Source of the DNA: Microbacterium suwonense | GTDB lineage: Bacteria; Actinomycetota; Actinomycetes; Actinomycetales; Microbacteriaceae | NCBI RefSeq assembly: GCF_030296555.1 | Contig: NZ_AP027728.1 | Location: 62,001-126,000 of the forward strand | Direction: 5' to 3' | DNA length: 64,000 bases | Shown here: one piece after another, positions 10,310-21,286 of the stretch | Layout of the letters: each line of letters starts with the position of its first letter | Numbering within the stretch: position 1 is the stretch's first letter | Made by a program: the position numbers and the translations under genes | The notes under the pieces: model-generated | The model's input: the letters and a program-made list of their open reading frames with translations, nothing else | Database searches by the model: none | Told to the model about the DNA's origin: nothing

Positions 10310-10332
10310 TAGGCTGAATTCAGGCTGAATTC
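10310..10332 (+). promoter_or_regulatory. pgmB promoter region with perfect 11-bp tandem repeat
   Basis: TAGGCT at 10310-10315 fits a -10 box. It overlaps AGGCTGAATTC repeated exactly twice (10311-10321, 10322-10332), so the repeat spans the -10 and the predicted start point. It is a possible operator for a repressor. GGAGG precedes GTG 10357. Confidence 0.45.
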
Positions 10333-10356
10333 TGCCCGCTCTTCCCTGGAGGTCCT

Positions 10357-11097
10357 GTGACCGATCCGCTTCCCGACCTGCATCGCGCCGCCGGCGTGCT
10401 GTTCGACCTCGACGGCGTGCTCACACCCACCGCCGAGGTGCACATGCGCGCCTGGCAGAAGGTCTTCGACGAGGTGCTCGCGCACTGGGGCGTGACAGAG
10501 CCGTACACCGACGCCGACTACTTCGCCCACGTCGACGGCAAGAAGCGCTACGACGGCGTGGCCGGCCTGCTGCGCAGCCGCAACATCGAGATCCCCTGGG
10601 GAGAGGTCTCCGACCCGCCCGAGAGCCAGACGATCTGCGGGATCGGCAACCGTAAGAACGCCGTGTTCGCCGCCACCCTGCGCAGCGAGGGCATCACCGC
10701 CTATCCGGGTTCGCTGGCGCTGCTGCACAGCCTGCGTGAGGCGTCCGTGCCGCTGGGGGTGGTGTCGAGCTCCAAGAACGCCGAGGAGGTGCTGGCCGGC
10801 GCCGGCATCCGCGATTTCTTCCGCGTGGTCGTCGACGGCGTCGTCGCCGAACGGGAGCACCTTGTCTCCAAACCCGCGCCCGACATGTTCGCCGAAGGCG
10901 CACGGATGCTGGGAATCGAGCCCTCCGAGGCAGTGGCCGTGGAGGACGCCGTGGCAGGTGTCGGCTCCGCGGCATCCGCCGGCTACGCCACCGTCGTCGG
11001 CGTCGACCGCGGTGCCGGCCCCGACGCGCTGCGGGAGGCCGGCGCAACCTGTATCGTCGATGATCTTGCGCAGCTGCTGCCCGGCGGCGCGCACTGA
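10357..11097 (+). CDS. pgmB: Beta-phosphoglucomutase, HAD superfamily
   Basis: Converts beta-glucose 1-phosphate to glucose 6-phosphate. The 246-residue protein opens with VLFDLDGVLTPTAEVHMRAW, where the two Asp are the HAD nucleophile and acid/base. GVVSSSKNAEEVL is motif II, KPAPDMF supplies the motif III Lys, and AVAVEDAVAGV is motif IV. GTG 10357 follows a good GGAGG. It sits 66 bp before a GH65 phosphorylase, whose product would be beta-glucose 1-phosphate, so the two form a disaccharide phosphorolysis unit. Other HAD phosphatases share the fold, but context favours a mutase. Confidence 0.88.
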   Translation: MTDPLPDLHRAAGVLFDLDGVLTPTAEVHMRAWQKVFDEVLAHWGVTEPYTDADYFAHVDGKKRYDGVAGLLRSRNIEIPWGEVSDPPESQTICGIGNRKNAVFAATLRSEGITAYPGSLALLHSLREASVPLGVVSSSKNAEEVLAGAGIRDFFRVVVDGVVAEREHLVSKPAPDMFAEGARMLGIEPSEAVAVEDAVAGVGSAASAGYATVVGVDRGAGPDALREAGATCIVDDLAQLLPGGAH

Positions 11098-11162
11098 AAC
11101 AGGCCCCTTCTCATTCCCTCGGGAGAACGCATGCGCCGTACTGAGCGACGACAGGAGACGAA

Positions 11163-13655
11163 GTGATCGATCGCGAACGCTACCCCGTCGACCCGTGGCG
11201 GCTGGTCGAGACCCGCTACGACGAGGAGGGGGTCTCGGAGACCTTCTTCTCGGTGGGCAACGGCTACCTCGGGCTGCGCGGCAACCACATCGAGGGGCGC
11301 GGAGCGCACGAGCACGGCACGTTCATCAACGGGCTGCACGAGACCTGGCCGATCCGCCACGCCGAGCAGGCGTACGGCTTCGCCGAGGTGGGGCAGACGA
11401 TCGTCAATGCTCCGGATGCCAAGGTCATGCGCGTCTACATCGATGACGAGCCGCTGTCGTTCGACGAGACCGAGATCCACGAGTACTCGCGGGTGCTCGA
11501 CCTGCGCACCGGAGTGCTGGAGCGCACGGTGGTGTGGGTGACCCCGTCGGGCAAGAAGGTGCGCATGCACGATGAGCGCATCGTCAGCTTCGACGAGCGT
11601 CATCTGGCGGTGCTGCGGCTCGAGCTGGTCGTCGAGAACGCCGACGCGCCGGTGACCATCAGCTGCCAGCTGCTGAACCGACAGGACGGGGCGGGCATCT
11701 ACGCCGGCGACCCGATGGCCACCGCCTCCGAGAACAAGACCGGATTCGACCCCCGCAAGGCGGAGCGGATCACCGAGCGCGTGCTGCAGCCGGTGGAGTA
11801 CTGGCAGGACGGGCTGCGCTCGGCGCTGTCGTACCGGGTGACGGATTCCGGCATGACCGTGGCGGTCGTGGCGGATCACATCGTCGAGACCGAGAACGAC
11901 TACAGCTCCCGCACCCTCATCGAGCCCGACATCGCCAAGAACGTGTTCCGCGTGCAGGCGAAGGCGGGGGTGCCGATCAGGATCAGCAAGATCGTCAGCT
12001 ACCACAGCTCGCGGGGCGTGCCGCCGCGTGAGCTGGTGGATCGCTGTCGCCGTTCACTCGACCGTGTGGGCGTGGAGGGTGTGGATGCGCTGTTCCGCGC
12101 GCAGGCCGAGTGGCTGCGCGCGTTCTGGGAGCGCTCCGACGTGCGCATCGCCGGGCACGACGATCTGCAGCAGGCCACGCGCTGGTGCCTGTTCCAGCTG
12201 GCGCAGGCCGCCTCGCGAGCCGATGGCACGGGCGTGCCCGCGAAGGGCCTGACCGGCTCGGGGTACAGCGGGCACTACTTCTGGGACACCGAGATCTACG
12301 TGCTGCCGTTCTTGACCTACACCTCGCCGCAGTGGGCGAAGAACGCTCTGCGCGCACGGGTGCTGATGCTGCCGGCGGCACGCCGTCGTGCCGCGCAGTT
12401 GAACGAGGCCGGTGCGCTGTTCCCGTGGCGCACGATCAACGGCGAAGAGGCTTCTGCGTACTACGCAGCGGGCACAGCGCAGTATCACATCAACGCCGAC
12501 ATCAGCTTTGCGCTGGGCAAGTACGTGCGTGCCACCGGGGACGTGGAGTTCCTGCGGCGCGAGGGCGCCGACATCGCCGTGGAGACGGCGCGGCTGTGGG
12601 CCACGCTGGGCTTCTGGCGCGGGACCAACGGCACGAGCAGCTTCCACATCCACGGGGTGACCGGCCCCGACGAGTACACCACGGTCGTCAACGACAACCT
12701 GTTCACGAACGTGATGGCGCGCTACAACCTGCGCTTCGCCGCGCGGATCGTGGGGGAGATGGCCGAGCAGGATCCGGCTGCGTACCGCGCCCTGGTGGAG
12801 CGCACCGGGCTGGATGCCGGTGAGCGGGATGCCTGGGAGCGGGCCGCCGAGGCGATCCACATCCCCTACAGCGACTCGCTCGGCATCCATCCGCAGGATT
12901 CGTTCTTCCTGGAGCGCGAGGTGTGGGATCTCGAGGGCACTCCCGCCGACAAGCGTCCGCTGCTGCTGCACTACCACCCGCTGGTGATCTACCGGTTCCA
13001 GGTGCTCAAGCAGGCCGACGTGGTGCTGGCGCTGTTCCTGCAGGGCAACCACTTCACCGCCGAGGAGAAGCTCGACGACTTCGACTACTACGATCCGCTG
13101 ACCACGGGGGATTCGACCCTCTCGGCGGTCGTGCAGTCGATCATGGCGGCCGAGGTGGGGTATCAGGACCTCGCCCGCGAGTACTTCGAGCAGGCGCTGT
13201 TCGTCGACCTCGGCGATCTGCATCACAATGCCGCGGACGGCGTGCACGTGGCATCCGCCGGCGGCGTGTGGACGACGCTGGTATGCGGCTTCGGCGGCAT
13301 GCGCGACCACGACGGGCTGCTGAGCTTCGACCCGCGCCTGCCGGTGGACTGGCCGGAGCTGTCGTACCCGCTGCAGTGGCACGGCACCGATCTGCGGATC
13401 AGCGTCACCTCCGATCTGCTGCGCGTCGAGGCGCGCTCGGGCGACCCGGTGGACTTCAGTGTGCGCGGGGTCGAGTACCGGGTGGCGGTGGGGGAGCCCG
13501 CCGTCGTGGCACTGGCGGATCAGGGTCCGCGCCGGCCCGGCCGGCCGACGCTGCGTCAGTTCGAGGACGCCCGTCGTGACGACGGCACGCTGATGTCGCC
13601 GACAGTGCCCGTGACGACGACGTCGATCCCGATCCTGGGCGTGTTCGAGGACTGA
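11163..13655 (+). CDS. Glycoside hydrolase family 65 disaccharide phosphorylase
   Basis: An 830-residue GH65 protein with N-terminal beta-sandwich, (alpha/alpha)6 barrel and short C-terminal beta domain. Family members phosphorolyse alpha-glucosides (maltose, trehalose, kojibiose, nigerose) to beta-glucose 1-phosphate and glucose. The catalytic acid is Glu504 in VTGPDEYTTVVNDN. HYFWDTEIYVLPFL is another barrel signature and LLLHYHPLVIYRF contributes to the phosphate/sugar site. AGGAGA lies before GTG 11163. The substrate cannot be read from sequence; maltose or trehalose phosphorylase is the default guess. Next to pgmB the pair yields glucose 6-phosphate while conserving the glycosidic bond energy. 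Confidence 0.88.
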   Translation: MIDRERYPVDPWRLVETRYDEEGVSETFFSVGNGYLGLRGNHIEGRGAHEHGTFINGLHETWPIRHAEQAYGFAEVGQTIVNAPDAKVMRVYIDDEPLSFDETEIHEYSRVLDLRTGVLERTVVWVTPSGKKVRMHDERIVSFDERHLAVLRLELVVENADAPVTISCQLLNRQDGAGIYAGDPMATASENKTGFDPRKAERITERVLQPVEYWQDGLRSALSYRVTDSGMTVAVVADHIVETENDYSSRTLIEPDIAKNVFRVQAKAGVPIRISKIVSYHSSRGVPPRELVDRCRRSLDRVGVEGVDALFRAQAEWLRAFWERSDVRIAGHDDLQQATRWCLFQLAQAASRADGTGVPAKGLTGSGYSGHYFWDTEIYVLPFLTYTSPQWAKNALRARVLMLPAARRRAAQLNEAGALFPWRTINGEEASAYYAAGTAQYHINADISFALGKYVRATGDVEFLRREGADIAVETARLWATLGFWRGTNGTSSFHIHGVTGPDEYTTVVNDNLFTNVMARYNLRFAARIVGEMAEQDPAAYRALVERTGLDAGERDAWERAAEAIHIPYSDSLGIHPQDSFFLEREVWDLEGTPADKRPLLLHYHPLVIYRFQVLKQADVVLALFLQGNHFTAEEKLDDFDYYDPLTTGDSTLSAVVQSIMAAEVGYQDLAREYFEQALFVDLGDLHHNAADGVHVASAGGVWTTLVCGFGGMRDHDGLLSFDPRLPVDWPELSYPLQWHGTDLRISVTSDLLRVEARSGDPVDFSVRGVEYRVAVGEPAVVALADQGPRRPGRPTLRQFEDARRDDGTLMSPTVPVTTTSIPILGVFED

Positions 13656-13686
13656 CCCCGCCGTCGCCTCCTCCCTTCTCTTCACT

Positions 13687-13768
13687 GCCGAGACCCCTCC
13701 TGATCGTCGAGACCCCTCCTGAATCGCGCGGTCGGTGAGGGGTCTCGGCGGTGGTGAGGGGTCTCGGC
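13687..13768. repeat. Nested palindrome of the GAGACCCCTC family, copy 1
   Basis: GCCGAGACCCCTC (13687-13699) and GTCGAGACCCCTC (13706-13718) are followed by two copies of GAGGGGTCTCGGC (13737-13749, 13756-13768), giving outer and inner stems. A homologous element with the same architecture is at 60752-60833. Confidence 0.8.
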
Positions 13769-13824
13769 GTGGAGAGGATCGCGGGGTGGGGGAGCAGGAC
13801 GGAACCGATGTCGGTCGCACGCCG

Positions 13825-13830
13825 TAGGCT
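13825..13830 (+). promoter_or_regulatory. -10 hexamer TAGGCT of dnaX
   Basis: TAGGCT, 6 nt before GTG 13837. Confidence 0.5.
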
Positions 13831-13836
13831 GGACGG

Positions 13837-16368
13837 GTGACGACAGCCCTCTACCGCCGCTACCGGCCCGAGACCTTCGCGGAGATGATCGGCCAGTCCC
13901 AGGTGACGGATCCGCTCATGACCGCGCTGCGCGGTGACCGCGTCGGCCACGCCTACCTGTTCTCCGGCCCGCGCGGGTGCGGCAAGACCACCTCGGCGCG
14001 CATTCTCGCGCGCTGCCTGAACTGCGCAGAGGGCCCCACCGACACTCCGTGCGGGGTGTGCCCGAGCTGCGTGGAGCTGTCCCGTGACGGCGGCGGATCG
14101 CTGGATGTCGTCGAGATCGACGCGGCCAGCCACAACGGCGTCGACGATGCCCGTGATCTGCGCGAGCGCGCCACGTTCGCGCCCAGCCGCGACCGGTACA
14201 AGATCTTCATCCTCGATGAGGCGCACATGGTCACGCCGCAGGGCTTCAACGCCCTGCTCAAGCTGGTCGAGGAGCCGCCGGCGCATGTGAAGTTCGTCTT
14301 CGCCACCACCGAGCCCGAGAAGGTGCTCGGCACCATCCGCTCGCGCACGCACCACTATCCGTTCCGCCTGGTGCCGCCCGCGGCCATGATCGAGTACGTC
14401 GAGAAGCTGTGCACCGAAGAGGGTGTGCAGGTCGAGCAGGGCGTGCTGGGGCTGGTCGTGCGCGCCGGTGGCGGCTCGCCCCGCGACACCCTCTCGCTGC
14501 TGGATCAGCTGATCGCGGGCTCGGAGGAAGGCAGCGTCACCTACGAGCGCGCCGTCGCACTGCTCGGCTACACGCATGCCGCGCTGCTGGACGAAATCGT
14601 CGAGGCGCTCGCCGCCGGAGATGCGGCGACGGCCTTCCCCGCAGTGGATCGGGTGGTGCAGTCCGGCCAGGATCCGCGCCGTTTCGTCGACGACCTGCTC
14701 GAGCGGCTGCGCGATTTGATCGTCATCGCCGCGGTCGGCGACGGCGCCTCGGCCGTGCTGCGCGGACTCCCCGCCGATGAGATGGAACGGATGCTGGCGC
14801 AAGCGGCGAGCTTCGGATCCACACGCCTCTCCCGCACGGCCGACCTGGTCAGCAGGGCGCTCGACGACATGACCGGCGCCACGTCGCCGCGGCTTCACCT
14901 GGAGCTGATGGTCGCCCGCGTGCTGGCGGGAGCGCCGACGGATGCCGAGCACAGCGGCGGTCCGGCGGCTGCGCCGCGCAGTGCTGGTGCTGGTGCTGGT
15001 TCCGCGCCGGCTTCCCGGCCCGCTGCTGATGCTTCTGCACCCGCGGCTTCTGTGGCGCCCGTCGCTTCTGCTCCTGCACCTGCTGCGCCCGTCGCTGAAC
15101 CATCCGCTCCGGCGGCTGCTCCGACACCCGCTCAGGCTGCTGCTCCCGCTCCCGCTCCGGCTGCCGGGCCCGCTTCGGCTGCCGCGCCCGCTCCGGCTGC
15201 CGCGAGCGATTCGGCTTCTACCGCGGCGGCCGGTGACGGTGCCCGGCCCGCCGCTGCCGAGGAGCCGCCTGCTCAGGCGCCCGAGCCCGCGGCGACCGCA
15301 CCGGCGCCCGCCGGACCGGTCACGTTCGATCGCATCGCTGCGGCATGGCCTGCGGTGCTCACCCGGCTGGAGCCGGTCAGTCGAGCCTCCTGGCTGGTGG
15401 CGACCGGCACCCAGCCGCTCGCATATGACGTCGACGACGCCGTGCTCACGCTGGGATTCGCCAGCCCCGCCGATGTGAAGAAGTTCAAGGGCACCACACC
15501 CGGGCAGGGGCCGTCTGACCATCTGCGGGCGGCGATCGAGCAGGAGCTCGGAGTGACGGTGAAGTACCGCCCGGCGCCCCTGCCGCCTTCCGGCGGAGGC
15601 TCTGCGCGGCCCACCGGGCCCGGCCCTTCCGCACCGTCCGGCGGATCGGCCCCGAGCGGGTCGCAGTCCGGTGGATCGACGCCCGCCCGTCCGAGCCCGA
15701 ATCGACCGTCGACGGACCCCGCCGATGACGCACCGGCCGCAGGCTGGGCGAACCCGATGAGCGGACCGGAGCAGCTGAACGCCGGTCGCACGCCGCCGAC
15801 ATCCGCATCCGTCCCAGCACCGGCATCCGCATCTGCCCCTGTTGCGCGTGCCTCGACAGCAGCCGTCACCGAGTGGGCGGTCGCTCCCATTCCGTCGTCG
15901 CCCTCCGAGCCCGCATCCGGTGCCGGCGCGATGTCGGCCACTGTGCAGCAGCAGTTCCCGGTCGACGAGGAGCCCGCCGAGGTCGAGGCCTCGGCATCCG
16001 CTCCGCAGCCGCCGGTGGATGGCATGGTCGACGCGTCGCCGGCCAGTGACAGCCTGCCGGATGACGAGCATCCGCCGTTCGATGACGAGCCGCCCTACGA
16101 CCCGGAGTACGACGAGCCGCGCGGGAGCGCCGGCCCGTCGGGTGCTGCTCCTGTCGCGAACAGCTCCTCGAACGTCGATCCCGCCGTCGCACGACCCTCC
16201 GCATCCGCCGCTGCATCCGCCGCACCGCAGCGCACCGCACCGGTCGTCTCCGTGCGCACCGCCGCACCCGCGGGAGTGGAGCGCCGCGGCGAGGCCGTGA
16301 TCCGCCAGGTGCTCGGCGCGAAGTTCCTGCGCGAAGAGCCCTTCGAGCCCCCGACGAGGTTCAACTGA
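13837..16368 (+). CDS. dnaX: DNA polymerase III subunit gamma/tau
   Basis: Clamp-loader ATPase of the replicative polymerase. The N-terminus ([17 protein letters not shown]) leads to Walker A GPRGCGKT, the four-Cys zinc site (CLNCAEG...CGVCPSC), Walker B LDEAHM and the sensor [17 protein letters not shown]. Clamp-loader domain III follows to about residue 365. A long Ala/Pro-rich linker (about 370-490) then gives way to a conserved block beginning at [12 protein letters not shown] and a second disordered stretch. The total of 843 residues is long but usual for actinobacterial tau. I saw no slippery A-run for a gamma product. The stop overlaps the recR start by one base. Confidence 0.95.
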   Translation: MTTALYRRYRPETFAEMIGQSQVTDPLMTALRGDRVGHAYLFSGPRGCGKTTSARILARCLNCAEGPTDTPCGVCPSCVELSRDGGGSLDVVEIDAASHNGVDDARDLRERATFAPSRDRYKIFILDEAHMVTPQGFNALLKLVEEPPAHVKFVFATTEPEKVLGTIRSRTHHYPFRLVPPAAMIEYVEKLCTEEGVQVEQGVLGLVVRAGGGSPRDTLSLLDQLIAGSEEGSVTYERAVALLGYTHAALLDEIVEALAAGDAATAFPAVDRVVQSGQDPRRFVDDLLERLRDLIVIAAVGDGASAVLRGLPADEMERMLAQAASFGSTRLSRTADLVSRALDDMTGATSPRLHLELMVARVLAGAPTDAEHSGGPAAAPRSAGAGAGSAPASRPAADASAPAASVAPVASAPAPAAPVAEPSAPAAAPTPAQAAAPAPAPAAGPASAAAPAPAAASDSASTAAAGDGARPAAAEEPPAQAPEPAATAPAPAGPVTFDRIAAAWPAVLTRLEPVSRASWLVATGTQPLAYDVDDAVLTLGFASPADVKKFKGTTPGQGPSDHLRAAIEQELGVTVKYRPAPLPPSGGGSARPTGPGPSAPSGGSAPSGSQSGGSTPARPSPNRPSTDPADDAPAAGWANPMSGPEQLNAGRTPPTSASVPAPASASAPVARASTAAVTEWAVAPIPSSPSEPASGAGAMSATVQQQFPVDEEPAEVEASASAPQPPVDGMVDASPASDSLPDDEHPPFDDEPPYDPEYDEPRGSAGPSGAAPVANSSSNVDPAVARPSASAAASAAPQRTAPVVSVRTAAPAGVERRGEAVIRQVLGAKFLREEPFEPPTRFN

Positions 16369-16961
16369 TGTACGACGGCATCGTCCAAGAGCTGATCGAC
16401 GAGTTCGGCCGGCTTCCCGGCATCGGCCCGAAGTCCGCGCAGCGCATCACCTTCCACATCCTGCAGACTCCGTCGTTCGACGTCGCCCGCCTCGCCGAGC
16501 TGCTCACCGACGTGCGCGCCCGCGTGAAGTTCTGCGAGATCTGCGGCAACGTGTCGGAGCAGGACCGCTGCACCATCTGCCGCGACCCGCGCCGCAATCC
16601 CGAGCTGATCTGCGTCGTGGAGGACGCCAAGGACGTCTCCGCCATCGAGCGCACCCGCGAGTTCCGCGGCCTGTACCACGTGCTCGGCGGCTCCATCAGC
16701 CCCATCGCCGGCGTCGGGCCCGACGACCTGCGCATCGCACAGTTGATGTCCCGCCTCGCCGACGGCACCGTGCAGGAGGTCATCCTCGCCACCAACCCCA
16801 ACCTGGAGGGCGAGGCGACCGCCAGCTACCTCAGCCGGCTGCTGACCAGCATGGACATCGCGGTCTCGCGCCTGGCATCCGGACTGCCGGTCGGCGGCGA
16901 CCTGGAGTACGCCGACGAGGTGACGCTGGGGCGGGCCTTCGAGGGCCGTCGCCGCCTGTGA
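16368..16961 (+). CDS. recR: Recombination mediator protein RecR
   Basis: Acts with RecF and RecO to load RecA at gaps. The 197-residue protein has the N-terminal helix-hairpin-helix region ([17 protein letters not shown]), the four-cysteine zinc finger CEICGN...CTICRD, and the Toprim domain ([15 protein letters not shown] through GVGPDDLRI), ending with the Walker-like [18 protein letters not shown] 16368 overlaps the dnaX stop (TGATG), implying translational coupling in the widely conserved dnaX-recR pair. Confidence 0.96.
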   Translation: MYDGIVQELIDEFGRLPGIGPKSAQRITFHILQTPSFDVARLAELLTDVRARVKFCEICGNVSEQDRCTICRDPRRNPELICVVEDAKDVSAIERTREFRGLYHVLGGSISPIAGVGPDDLRIAQLMSRLADGTVQEVILATNPNLEGEATASYLSRLLTSMDIAVSRLASGLPVGGDLEYADEVTLGRAFEGRRRL

Positions 16962-17866
16962 ACGCTCAGCAGGCAGGATTCACGAAGAAGGGCTGGATCC
17001 TGTTCGCCGTCATGGCGTTCGTCTGGGGCATCACCTACCTGTTCATCAAAGAGGCCGTCGCCACCTTCGGCCCGCCCGCGGTCGTCTCCGGACGCACGCT
17101 GCTGGGCGGGCTGGTGCTGCTGCCGTTCGCGCTCCGCTCGGGTGCGCTGAATGCCGCGTGGAAGCACTGGCCGTGGGTGCTTGCGTTCGGCCTGGTCGAG
17201 ATGGGCGGACCGTTCCTACTGCTCAGTCACGCCGAGACCCAGCTGCCGTCGGGGCTCACCGGGCTTCTGGTGGCGACCGTCCCGCTGTTCGCAGTGATCA
17301 TCGCCCTGCTGCGCGGCGATCGCTCGGCCCTCGCCCCCGTGCGACTGGGCGGTCTGCTCGTCGGCTTCGCCGGTGTGACGATCGTGGTCGCAGGTCCCGG
17401 GCTGTTCCCGCATGAGCCGGGCAGCGTGATCGCGATCGGGGAGATCCTGCTCACCGCCGTGATGTACGCGATCGCGCCGTTCATCATCGCCCACAAACTG
17501 GCCGATGTGCCCTCGATCGGCACGATCACCCTCGCCCTGTTCGCTATCGGGCTGGGCTACCTGCCGGCCGCACTGCTCACACCGCACGAGCCGCCGACGC
17601 TGCGTTCGGCGGGATCGCTCGTGCTGCTCGGCGTGGTCTGCACCGCCCTCGCCTTCGTCGCCTTCTTCGCGCTGATCCGCGAGGTGGGGCCGGTGCGCGC
17701 ACCACTGTTCACCTACATCAACCCGATCGTCGCGATCGTGCTGGGCACCGTGCTGGTCGACGAGCCGCTCACCCCCGGCCTGCTGATCGGCTTCCCGGTC
17801 ATCCTGATCGGATGCTGGTTCGCCGCCACCGGCGGCCGGCTCAAGCCCCGCGCGCTTCAGCTCTGA
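16958..17866 (+). CDS. EamA/DMT-family transporter
   Basis: Ten-helix membrane protein of 302 residues with two EamA repeats. The first repeat starts with [20 protein letters not shown] and the second ends with [19 protein letters not shown]. Proteins of this type export metabolites or amino acids; the substrate is not predictable. GTG 16958 overlaps the recR stop by 4 bp, so it is probably cotranscribed with dnaX-recR. Confidence 0.85.
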   Translation: MNAQQAGFTKKGWILFAVMAFVWGITYLFIKEAVATFGPPAVVSGRTLLGGLVLLPFALRSGALNAAWKHWPWVLAFGLVEMGGPFLLLSHAETQLPSGLTGLLVATVPLFAVIIALLRGDRSALAPVRLGGLLVGFAGVTIVVAGPGLFPHEPGSVIAIGEILLTAVMYAIAPFIIAHKLADVPSIGTITLALFAIGLGYLPAALLTPHEPPTLRSAGSLVLLGVVCTALAFVAFFALIREVGPVRAPLFTYINPIVAIVLGTVLVDEPLTPGLLIGFPVILIGCWFAATGGRLKPRALQL

Positions 17867-17940
17867 GCATCCGCCCCATCGCGCTCCCGGCCCGCTCTCG
17901 CTTCCGCGCTCCCCGGCCTGCTTTTCTCACATGCGCTGCA

Positions 17941-17987
17941 ACTTTCGGCATCCGCGCCATCGATCGGTGCAGCGGATGCAGGAAAGT
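17941..17987. repeat. Imperfect inverted repeat upstream of lysC
   Basis: 17941-17955 pairs with 17973-17987 (ACTTTCsGCATCCGC type) at about 13 of 15 positions, with a 17-nt loop. Part of the arm sequence recurs just downstream (GCGCGGATG). No homologous second copy was found in the window. Confidence 0.5.
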
Positions 17988-18064
17988 GGCGCGGATGTCG
18001 ACGCCGCGCGGGCGACCTGCAGCCCGCATCCGGTCACATGCACCAGACGGCATGAGCGCGATCC

Positions 18065-18070
18065 GTACAA
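18065..18070 (+). promoter_or_regulatory. -10 hexamer TACAAT of lysC
   Basis: TACAAT 40 nt before GTG 18111 would give a short leader containing GGGAG (18100-18104), so lysC appears leadered. Confidence 0.4.
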
Positions 18071-18110
18071 TGTTCCTGGGCGGCACCGCCCACCGTCCCC
18101 GGGAGTGAAC

Positions 18111-19396
18111 GTGGCCCTGATCGTGCAGAAGTACGGCGGATCGTCCGTCGCCGACGCTGAGAGCATCAAGCGCGTCGCCAAGCGCATCGTCGACACCCGT
18201 CGTGCCGGGCACGATGTCGTGGTCGCTGTGAGCGCGATGGGCGACACCACCGACGAGCTGCTGGATCTCGCGCACGAGGTCGCGCCGCTGCCGGCACCGC
18301 GTGAGCTGGACATGCTGCTCTCCAGCGGCGAGCGCATCTCGATGGCCCTGCTGGCGATGACCATCCACTCGATGGGCTTCGAGGCGCGCTCGTTCACCGG
18401 CAGCCAGGCCGGCATGATCACCGACTCGCACCACGGCAAGGCGCGCATCGTCGACGTCACCCCCGTGCGGCTGCGCGAAGCGCTCGACGAGGGCGCGATC
18501 GTGATCGTCGCCGGCTTCCAGGGGTTCAACCGTGACACCCGCGACATCACCACGCTCGGCCGTGGCGGCTCCGACACCACCGCGGTCGCACTGGCCGCCG
18601 CGCTGAACGCCGATGTGTGCGAGATCTACAGCGACGTCGACGGCATCTACACGGCCGACCCGCGGGTCATCCCGCTGGCGCGCAAGCTCGACCACGTCTC
18701 CAGCGAGGAGATGCTCGAGCTCGCCGCCAACGGCGCCAAGGTGCTCTACATCCGAGCCGTCGAGTACGCCCGCCGCCAGGGTGTGCTCATCCACGCGCGA
18801 TCGACGTTCTCGTCGGCCGAGGGCACCTACGTTCTGGGCGAGGGCATGAAGAACCCTCGCGAATCCGAGGAGAAGCCATGGAAGAACCCATCGTCGCGGG
18901 CGTCGCCACCGACCTCAGCCAGGCGAAGATCACCGTCGTCGGCGTGCCGGACGTGCCGGGCAAGGCTGCCGAGATCTTCAAGATCGTCTCGAAGTCCGGC
19001 GCCAACGTCGACATGATCGTGCAGAACGTGTCGGCCGCCTCGACCGGCCGCACCGACATCTCCTTCACCCTGTCCAAGGCTGACGCGCCGGTGACGATCA
19101 AGGCACTCGCCGCCGAGAAGTCGGAGGTCGGGTTCGAGAATCTGCTGCACGACGACCAGATCGGCAAGCTGTCGGTCGTGGGTGCCGGCATGCGCACGCA
19201 CTCCGGGGTCTCTGAGATCCTCTTCGACGCGCTCAGCAAGGGCGGCATCAACATCGAGATGATCTCCACCTCCGAGATCCGCATCTCGGTGGTGCTGCGC
19301 GGATCCGATCTGGCCGAGGCCGCCCGAACCGTGCACAGCGCCTACGGCCTGGACAGCGAGATCGAAGCCGTCGTCCACGCCGGCACCGGGCGCTGA
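18111..19396 (+). CDS. lysC: Aspartokinase (one apparent -1 frameshift at the catalytic/ACT boundary)
   Basis: Phosphorylates aspartate, the first step to lysine, threonine, methionine and diaminopimelate. The kinase domain starts [20 protein letters not shown] and contains [16 protein letters not shown] and [15 protein letters not shown]. Two ACT domains follow ([31 protein letters not shown]). The frame breaks at about 18876, where AAG CC ATG should read AAG CCC ATG. One restored base gives 428 residues, close to other actinobacterial LysC. GTG 18111 is preferred over GTG 18105 because GGGAG is 6 nt away. An independent regulatory subunit starting at ATG 18878 is possible but less likely given the other deletions here. 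Confidence 0.9.
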
Positions 19397-19465
19397 TCCA
19401 CAGCATCCGTCCGCCGCGTCGACATCCGTGGGCCGGGAGCAGGAAAGCATCAGGCCAAGGCTGGA

Positions 19466-19471
19466 TAGGAT
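19466..19471 (+). promoter_or_regulatory. -10 hexamer TAGGAT of the GNAT gene
   Basis: TAGGAT, 6 nt before ATG 19478. Confidence 0.5.
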
Positions 19472-19477
19472 CGACGG

Positions 19478-19933
19478 ATGACCGGGACGGATGCCGCGCA
19501 GATCCGACAGGTGGAGCCCGCCGACCGGGCGGCCTGGATGGCACTGTTCCGCGGGTATCGCGACTTCTACGAGCTGCCCCACGACGAAGCGGTCGTCGAG
19601 ACCGTCTGGGGCTGGCTGATGGATCCCGCGCACGAGCTGAACGGACTGGTCGCCGTTCGCGACGACGCCCCGATCGGCATCGCGCACTGGCGCCGCTTTG
19701 CCCGCCCTTCGCGGGGCGCGACGGGAATCTTCCTCGACGATCTGTTCGTCGCGCCGCGCGTCCGCGGCGGGGGAACAGGCCGCGCCCTTCTGGCGCATCT
19801 GCATCGCGTCGCACAGGAAGAGGGGCTGATCGAGGTGCGCTGGATCACCTCGTACTCCAACGCCGATGCGCAACGCCTGTACGACCAGGTTGCGATCCGC
19901 GCGCCGTTCCACACCTACGTCGACCTGGTCTGA
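19478..19933 (+). CDS. GNAT-family N-acetyltransferase
   Basis: Small cytoplasmic acetyl-CoA-dependent acyltransferase of 151 residues. The acetyl-CoA binding loop is visible as LFVAPRVRGGGTGRALLAHL (motif A) and the C-terminal RWITSYSNADAQRLYDQV is typical of motif B. The acceptor substrate cannot be inferred. It lies alone between lysC and asd with its own promoter. Its association with the aspartate pathway may be positional only. Confidence 0.8.
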   Translation: MTGTDAAQIRQVEPADRAAWMALFRGYRDFYELPHDEAVVETVWGWLMDPAHELNGLVAVRDDAPIGIAHWRRFARPSRGATGIFLDDLFVAPRVRGGGTGRALLAHLHRVAQEEGLIEVRWITSYSNADAQRLYDQVAIRAPFHTYVDLV

Positions 19934-19983
19934 TCCGCATCCGTCCCGATGGTCACGGCGGATCCGCGCTCCATCCCGACCGG

Positions 19984-21151
<1,168 letters not shown>

Positions 21152-21158
21152 CGCTACA

Positions 21159-21227
21159 GCCCGTCTGCTTGTGCCGAATGCGGGTCCGTGGCGTCGGCAA
21201 GCCCGCATATGACACAAATAGAGGGGC
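21159..21227. repeat. Intergenic imperfect palindrome, copy 2 of the TTTGTGC family
   Basis: Arms 21159-21186 and 21201-21227 follow a shared half-site GCCCnTCTryTTGTGy, also found in the pta-ackA copy (8964-9032). It lies between asd and mqo. Confidence 0.75.
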
Positions 21228-21274
21228 TCTGCGGGGCGGGGAGCGGGGCGGAGAAGGCGACGGATGCCGACGGC

Positions 21275-21280
21275 TAGACT
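21275..21280 (+). promoter_or_regulatory. -10 hexamer TAGACT of mqo
   Basis: TAGACT, 6 nt before GTG 21287. Confidence 0.5.
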
Positions 21281-21286
21281 TGTCGG

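Noticed and set aside
13456..16071. Very long open frame on the minus strand opposite dnaX, and similar ones opposite fdhF-like, GH65, topA and mqo genes
   Set aside because: They are antisense to well-supported genes, consist of Arg/Gly/His-rich low-complexity translations and match no family; this is the usual shadow effect of very high third-position G+C.
13837..16368. Programmed frameshift in dnaX producing a gamma subunit
   Set aside because: No A-rich slippery sequence is visible; the single frame encodes the whole tau-like protein.
17867..18110. Lysine riboswitch upstream of lysC
   Set aside because: The region is 244 bp with only one simple inverted repeat; conserved lysine-riboswitch junction sequences were not recognised.
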